Assembly (NCBI GenBank): GCA_003550305.1 | Contig: QKYT01000671.1 | Span: 39,266-63,045 of the forward strand | From: Glomus cerebriforme | Taxonomy: Eukaryota > Glomeromycota > Glomeromycetes > Glomerales > Glomeraceae | DNA: 23,780 bases | Direction: 5' to 3' | Shown here: positions 18,467-23,780 of the stretch, in pieces | How positions within the stretch are numbered: position 1 is the stretch's first letter | How the letters are laid out: the number at the start of each line of letters is the position of its first letter | The notes under the pieces: generated by a model | What the model was told of the DNA's origin: nothing | Databases searched by the model: none | The model's input: only the letters and a program-made list of their open reading frames with translations | Position numbers and translations under genes: made by a program

Positions 18467-19740
18467 TCATCCTTATTCTTAAATAAAGCCAAAAAATATT
18501 AATTTGGTAGCAAGTTTTGTAACTTTCTGAAAGTTTGTTATCAGTTACATTTTTATGTTTTTTTTATATCTTTTTTATATCCTGAAATTTTTTTTATTTA
18601 AAATAAAATGTAAAATTAATGTCACTTTTTTAATGTTATATCTGTAGTTCTGTACTGCAAATTTTATTGCTACTCATTAACCTTTTTAAAGTCAAATAAA
18701 CTTTTAATTAAATTTGGAATTCGCCATGGCCAATCATAACTCTAGTATAAAATCACGTGACTCGATTTGTTACGCAATAAATTTGTTTGTTATTTCACTT
18801 CTTTCTCTAATTTTTCATTACAAATAAGGCAACTTAATCGTTGAAAAATTGGGGGGAGAAGGGTTTAAATTAAACAAATTAAATAAAAACCATAGGAAAT
18901 TTGATTATTATCTTATTATTATATGTTTATTAGCTTTCAAATTATCCCAAAAATAGAAGGGAATATATATATTACTATATATTTATTAGATTTCAATTTT
19001 TTTTAAAAATAGCGGAGGGGTAGGGAATATTAAACAAATGAATAAGTTGGAATTCCTAAACTACTAACTTCTTTTCCGTATAAGTGATTTTTTTAGACCC
19101 TTTTTTTTCTAAAACTTTTTTATTAATTAACAAAAGTTAACTTTGCAGAAACTGTGCTATTATTAGCCACATTATTATTAGTGTTATGTGACACATTATA
19201 AAACATGATCATACTTATAATTCTGGCTGGAATTAAAACTTATAAACGGAATTAAAAGTGTATACACAAAATTTCTTTTTTGGAAATTTGTGTAACTTTA
19301 TATTATTAAAAATAGGATTAAAAACAATAAATTAGATAAAATTTTTTTAGTGAAAATTGGTTTTGAAATATTCAAATATTTTTTGGACTATACACGATGT
19401 ATAATTAGAATTACTTTCAAAAGAATAGTCCTTTATTATGAATTACTGTATGTCACAAAAAATTAATTCTTAACAATGATGACAAAGACTTGTATATAAA
19501 TGATGTAACTGGTAAGTAATTGAAAAATATATTAAATTAAGCATCATTTAGGAAGTTTAAAGTTGATGATATTTTGTCATTTGATAAGTTTAGAGTTAAG
19601 AACATTGACTACTTTTTTAGTTATGAGGTTCAAAGAATGATTTTGTAAAAATTGGATGAGAATAAAAAGTTTTGATAAAAATATTCTTATTTAATATTTT
19701 ATGTACTAAAAAAATAATTCATGCCATTTTTTATATATAA
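18467..19740. other. A+T-rich spacer with one promoter-like cluster
   Basis: No coding region recognised. The only notable feature is the site cluster at 18730-18759. Confidence 0.5.
18730..18759 (+). promoter_or_regulatory. CCAAT box, TATA-like box and CACGTG E-box cluster
   Basis: CCAAT at 18730-18734, TATAAAA at 18746-18752 and the CACGTG E-box at 18754-18759 lie within 30 bp, followed by a pyrimidine tract (TTTCACTTCTTTCTC near 18794). This looks like a real pol II promoter, but no reading frame of useful length follows. It may be an orphan promoter of a lost gene or drive a non-coding RNA. Confidence 0.35.
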
Positions 19741-19830
19741 CAAGGGAATCACCTATCTCCTGTGTTTAACTAAAAGAATAAAATCTAATACAAGGGAATC
19801 ACCCATCCCTTGTTTATCTAAAAAAATTAA
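19741..19830. repeat. 50-bp minisatellite, short array of two units
   Basis: Two units of the CAAGGGAATCACC(C/T)ATC minisatellite start at 19741 and 19791. The second runs into the non-repetitive block that is duplicated after the main array. Confidence 0.85.
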
Positions 19831-20234
19831 AAAGAAAAAAAGAAAAATAAAATGTAAAAGAATCATAAAAAAATATGGTTAAAAGAAGATAATCTTATCT
19901 GTATGAAGAGTTTGTGATGAGACCATTCTGTTTATAATATGAGCAGCATGATCTCATTGCAAACTCCTCACATTCTATAATAATAATAAAATAAATGTTA
20001 GTTTTAAATATGCAAAACAATAAATTCATTTCTGTTTACTAAGTAAATATAACATTTACCTTGATAAAAACTTGATTAAAGCTGAAGTAAGTGGGCCAAA
20101 AAATAAAAGATCCAAATATATGGAATGATAAGAATCTTAAGCTAAAAATATCCATCTTCTTGTATATCTAAATAAAATAAAAAAAAAGTCAAGAAAGAAA
20201 TCTAATAACAAGAGCATCACCCATCCCTTGTTTA
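19791..20234. repeat. Higher-order duplication, copy 1 (minisatellite edge plus about 370-bp block)
   Basis: The block after the short array is repeated at 20605-21063 with high similarity, including AAGATAATCTTATCTG, GAAGAGTTTGTGATGAGACC and TGTTTACTAAGTAAATATAA. Both copies begin and end in minisatellite units, so the structure is array, block, array, block. This fits unequal exchange between arrays. A conserved hairpin lies inside: GAAGAGTTTGTGATGAGA (19905-19922) pairs with TCTCATTGCAAACTCCTC (19952-19969). Confidence 0.85.
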
Positions 20235-20640
20235 ACTAAAAGAAAAAAATCTAATATAAGGGAATTACCCATTCCCTATTTTTAACTAAAAGAAAAAAAT
20301 CTAATACAAGGGAATCACCCATCCCCTGTTTTTAGCTAAAAGAAAAAAATCTAATACAAGGGAATCACCCATCCCTCGTTTAACTAAAAGAAAAATATCT
20401 AATAACAAGGGAATCACCCATCCCCTGTTTTTAACTAAAAGAAAAAATCTAATACAAGGGAATCACCCATCCCCTGTTTTTAACTAAAAAAAAAAAATCT
20501 AATACAAGGGAATCACCCATCCCCTGTTTTTAACTAAAAGAAAAAAATCTAATACAAGGGAATCACCCATCCCCTGTTTTTAACTAAAAGAAAAAAATCT
20601 AACACAAGGGAATCACCCATCCCCTGTTTATCTAAAAAAA
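20209..20640. repeat. 50-bp minisatellite, main array of nine units
   Basis: Units begin at 20209, 20257, 20307, 20357, 20405, 20455, 20505, 20555 and 20605, so the period is 50 bp with two 48-bp steps. Each unit carries AAGGGAATCACCCATCCC, then CTGTTTTTAACTAAAAG, then a run of A and TCTAATA. Inner units are nearly identical and the left edge is more diverged, as expected for slippage or unequal crossover. No reading frame runs through. Confidence 0.95.
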
Positions 20641-21063
20641 NTAAAAAAAAAATAAAAATAAAAATAAAATGTAAAAGAATCATAAAAAAAGCCAAAAATA
20701 TGGTTAAAAGAAGATAATCTTATCTGTATGAAGAGTTTGTGATGAGACCATTCTGTTTATAATATAAGCAGCATGATCTCATTGCAAACTCCTCACACCC
20801 TATAATAATAATATAATAAATATTAGCTTTAAATATGTGAAACAATAAATTCATTGCTGTTTACTAAGTAAATATAACATTCACCTTGATAGAGAACTTG
20901 ATTATAGCTGAAGTGAATAGACCAAAAAATAGAAGGTTCAGACATATGGAATGATAAGAACCTTATACTAAAAATATCCATCTTCTTGTTTGTCTAAATA
21001 AATAAAATAAAAAAAAGTTAAGAAATCTAATAACTAGGGAATCACCAATCTCCTTGTTTAACT
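20605..21063. repeat. Higher-order duplication, copy 2
   Basis: Second copy of the block at 19791-20234, again ending in a diverged minisatellite unit (CTAGGGAATCACCAATCTCC). The hairpin arms are conserved at 20730-20747 and 20777-20794 while the loop and flanks carry substitutions. An ambiguous base at 20641 lies in the A-rich junction. Confidence 0.85.

Positions 21064-21068
<5 letters not shown>

Positions 21069-21095
<27 letters not shown>
21069..21095. repeat. Homopolymer run of 27 A
   Basis: Directly after the last minisatellite unit. Probably slippage of the A-rich part of the unit; a retroposon tail is less likely because no body precedes it other than the repeat. Confidence 0.9.
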
Positions 21096-21841
21096 GGCCA
21101 TAATTCCCTCACTTTTTTATCCTTTTCTGACAGTTTTTATATCCATAACAGTGACATATAATTGTGAAGGTACAACCTATTAGTATCTTCAGCAATAAAA
21201 TATGTGTCTGTAAAGTCATATGATGATTACTAGTATAGCATGAAGTTTCTATCGCCTCTTGTAAAGCTTTAGTTTGTTGAACAATTGTTTTTAGTTAAAT
21301 ATATAAATATAATCAAAATATAAAAATCATTAAGAGATATATCATGGACTATTTTTGGCCAGCATTATGTATGATTTTGGCCTATGTATATTGAATTAAT
21401 AGTGGAAAAAATGGTTTATTCTAGGGTTTCTAGATTCAAAAATATAATAAATAAATAAATAAAAAAAGGTCTCTTTTTATATCTTTTGAGCATAGTATAA
21501 AATATGACTCATGATTTCTTAATATTGATTATAAAATGTGATATATTGATAAGTTACTAAAAAAAAATTTATTTTGGCGCCCATCATTATATCATTATGA
21601 TTTATTTGTCAATTAAGAAACTTCTAGATTTTTTATTCCAATAGGTATGTGTCAAAAAGACTAAGAACCCTAAGGGCACGTTTGATTTATATGGCCTTTT
21701 TCACATGATATGTAATGATTGATCATCATATGTTTTACTGCACATGTTTAAAATGAAAATGATTTGTAGTTCATACATGATATTCCGTATTTATCCGGCA
21801 ACCTGCCAAATTTTTGTTGTGCTTAATTTTATATTATACGT
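21096..21841. other. A+T-rich spacer, no gene seen
   Basis: Nothing coding recognised. It contains a second GACTCATGATTTCTT (about 21507) and a GGGCACGTTTG stretch (about 21675) that lacks a partner end. Confidence 0.5.
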
Positions 21842-21888
21842 TATAACTTTGACTCATTTTCTTAATATTCTTAATTATATAAATATCC
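21842..21888 (-). repeat. Dispersed A+T-rich repeat, copy 3 (inverted)
   Basis: The reverse complement matches copies at 10081 and 16864: ATTTATATAATTAAGAATATT, here with a short deletion before AATGAGTCAAAGTTATAA. It lies just left of the element at 21923. Confidence 0.6.
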
Positions 21889-21922
21889 TACTTTTATTTT
21901 ATTTATTTTTCACTTAAAGACT

Positions 21923-22155
21923 AGGACCCCGAACAATACTGAAATAGGTAACAAAAAAAACGCGTAGAATAAGTCAAAATTATCATATAAATCTTTCCTT
22001 TTTTAGATAATTTTCAATAATGTTGGCCTGAATATTATTACCTTTTTTAGTAACTCGCTGACATTATTGTAATTCCGGCCCTGAAAAAATGCGTAGAGCT
22101 GATAGTAAATTTTTTCCAATTTCTTGTTACCTATTTATATATTGCTCGGGGTCCT
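21923..22155. mobile_element. 233-bp MITE with 31-bp inverted ends and perfect 8-bp target duplication (hAT-like)
   Basis: The left end AGGACCCCGAACAATA...AAATAGGTAACAA and the right end TTGTTACCTATTT...TATTGCTCGGGGTCCT are inverted copies with only a few mismatches over about 31 bp. The 8 bp TAAAGACT flank the element on both sides (21915-21922 and 22156-22163). An 8-bp duplication is typical of the hAT superfamily. An internal GCGTAGA motif occurs near each end in direct orientation (about 21962 and 22091). No reading frame, so non-autonomous. The intact target duplication suggests a fairly recent insertion. Confidence 0.88.
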
Positions 22156-22173
22156 TAAAGACTGCTCCACCTA

Positions 22174-22270
22174 ACTTTCTCTCTAAAATGAGCTTTTTAA
22201 AAATTACTCTCAACTTTCTCTCTAAAATGAAAACTACTCTCTTTGAACCTTCTCTCTAAAATGAACTTTT
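22174..22270. repeat. Three-copy short tandem repeat, about 36-bp period
   Basis: The motif TTCTCTCTAAAATGA recurs three times (about 22177, 22212 and 22249), the outer copies also followed by GCTTTTTAAA or ACTTTTTAAA. It starts just beyond the right target duplication of the hAT-like element. Confidence 0.75.
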
Positions 22271-23780
22271 TAAAGAAAGACGTATAATCCATCACCTATT
22301 GACATTATTGATCATTTATCCAAAACGTCGCATAAGAATTTTTTTTTGCGAAACTAATCTAACATTTAAACCAAATAAATTACAAATTTAATTATTGACA
22401 TGGTATAAAAAATACAAAAATCCCCAAATATTAATTGGAATGATGAAATAAAAATTAGAGATAGCAAAAAACATTATAATATAATAACATGAAATTCTAA
22501 ATGATGGTTCTTGTTAATGATAAATGCAGAAATGTAGTTGTTTAAAACAATAACGCAAAATATTTTCTAAAATGTTACACAAAAATACATAGCCAATCAG
22601 GTAAGATTAATCTTACACATGATCTATCCGCCCTTATCGACCTTCCATTTTTATAATAGTTAGAACGATGAGGTGAAATTAATTATTCATTTAGAATAAC
22701 GAAATCCTTTTAATATGAATATGTCTTTATTTTTTTCATATATTTTATTTTTCTAAAATAATAATAATAATGCAGAGTATATATAACTGTCATAATAATA
22801 ATAAATTTCATTTTCATGAGTATTGAATTTTTTAAAAAATTCGTGAATCACGTGAAAACAATTTCAAATTTTCGATGCTTTTTAAAAATAATATTAATAA
22901 ACTTTAAGGGTTAAACCAATTTTTAAATATTTTTAATATTCAAAGACTATTTGTTATTAAAAAAAGATTTTCAATATGATTTAAAAGAAAAATTTTTAAG
23001 TCTGTACCTGGTATCGCTGTATAAATAGAAATTGTGTATCGCCTAAAATTGATAAAAAAAACTGTGATTTCTTCAAAAATAAATTAAAACTTTTGTATTT
23101 ATTTGTATGAAATAATTATAAATTACCAGTTATAGTAAATATACTTTTTTCTAAAATTAATCATTATGTGCTTCGCGATAAAATTTTTTTTTTTTGATCT
23201 TTTTATGACGATTTTTGAACAAATTCAAATCTAAAAAAATTCAAAGTTTTTTTTTTAAAAATAAATTATTTTCAAATTTGGATATATCATAGTGGATATT
23301 TTAGAAAAATTGTGTATATAAACCCTTCCATTTTCTCCATTCAGAGTAGCCGTAATCTTTTTTTATAATGTTTTAGTTCATTATGTACAGTAACTCAAAA
23401 AAAAATAAATAAATAAATAAATAAAGTTCACTAAAATTTATTAAATAATTTCAAACGAAAAGTTCTCTTGTAAAACGTTTACTCAATAAAATCTTGATAA
23501 AATCGATGTTTAATTTGAAATAAATAACTCATTTTATATATCCGAATCCTCCTTTCAGATTGTCAAAAAAAAGTTTTTCGGATGTGGATATATTCATAAA
23601 TTACAGCCGTTACTTTAATGTTAACACATTTTAATAAATAATTTTCTTCTTATTTTAGAACTCACGAACATCATTCATATTTTAGAAATATTTTACAAAT
23701 AAAGAATTTTTTTAATTTATTGAATTGTAAAAATTTTCATTAATAAATTTATTGCATTATTAAATAAACAATAAAAACAA
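22271..23780. other. A+T-rich end of window, no gene seen
   Basis: No coding region, RNA gene or transposon recognised. An imperfect inverted pair (ATATATCCGAATCC and GGATGTGGATATAT, about 23534-23593) and a promoter-like site at 23315 are the only structures noted. Confidence 0.55.
23315..23322 (+). promoter_or_regulatory. TATA-box-like site (TATATAAA) with pyrimidine-rich initiator region
   Basis: TATATAAA is followed by CCCTTCCATTTTCTCCATTCAG, about 20-25 bases of C/T-rich sequence, resembling a fungal core promoter. No reading frame follows before the A+T-rich tail, although a gene could begin beyond an intron or outside the window. Confidence 0.3.

Noticed and set aside
20209..20640. 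Regular 50-bp repeats considered as a CRISPR array
   Set aside because: There are no unique spacers; the whole unit repeats, no cas genes are present, and the context is eukaryotic. It is a minisatellite.
21670..21690. GGGCACGTTTG, resembling the end of some plant and fungal MITEs
   Set aside because: No inverted partner or target duplication found within the window.

Overview
The window looks like nuclear DNA of an arbuscular mycorrhizal fungus, most likely Rhizophagus irregularis or a close relative (Glomeromycotina). The evidence is very high A+T, short GT-AG introns in pyrimidine-rich sequence, and remnants of the gene families greatly expanded in that lineage: tyrosine-kinase-like (TKL) protein kinases with an HRDLHIGN-type catalytic loop and a D-x-G-LCKPADYN activation segment, F-box/leucine-rich-repeat proteins, an RTC4-like protein and a possible TLDc protein. 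Family assignments rest on recalled family motifs, not on searches.

Layout. (1) 1-7400: two closely related kinase genes face each other tail to tail. The plus-strand copy (2-1035) is cut by the window edge. The minus-strand copy (5622-7386, three exons, about 477 residues) is complete and is the only apparently intact full-length gene here. Their homology continues past both stop codons to an identical 18-bp palindrome. Between them lie A+T-rich spacer, a possible TLDc remnant (3597-3903), a tandem array that reads like mini-exons and introns on the minus strand (3904-4420), and a terminal-inverted-repeat element (about 4531-4804). A short element with the same ends sits in the last intron of the minus-strand kinase. 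(2) 7690-8230: a second degenerate tandem array. (3) 8406-9717: an F-box/LRR gene broken by frameshifts and stops. (4) 10400-11200: a core-promoter-like site, splice-like signals and a strikingly GC-rich, foldable island of about 180 bp. (5) 11975-12116: a palindromic MITE flanked by TA. (6) 12700-18470: decayed gene pieces, namely an F-box piece, two kinase C-terminal tails, an RTC4-like gene, an LRR-like piece and a mutated 18S rRNA fragment. (7) 19741-21095: a 50-bp minisatellite nested in a larger duplication. (8) 21923-22155: a MITE with 31-bp inverted ends and a perfect 8-bp target-site duplication. The remainder, to 23780, is A+T-rich with no gene seen.

Functionally this is an accessory, repeat-rich region where signalling and ubiquitin-adaptor gene families are duplicated and dying among non-autonomous transposons. 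Nothing suggests an operon or a multi-gene pathway. The best candidates for something undescribed are the mini-exon-like arrays, the GC-rich island flanked by splice-like signals, and the nested minisatellite with its conserved hairpin. Ten of the 13 ambiguous bases fall in the two kinase genes, so some of the apparent decay could reflect collapse of paralogues in the assembly.
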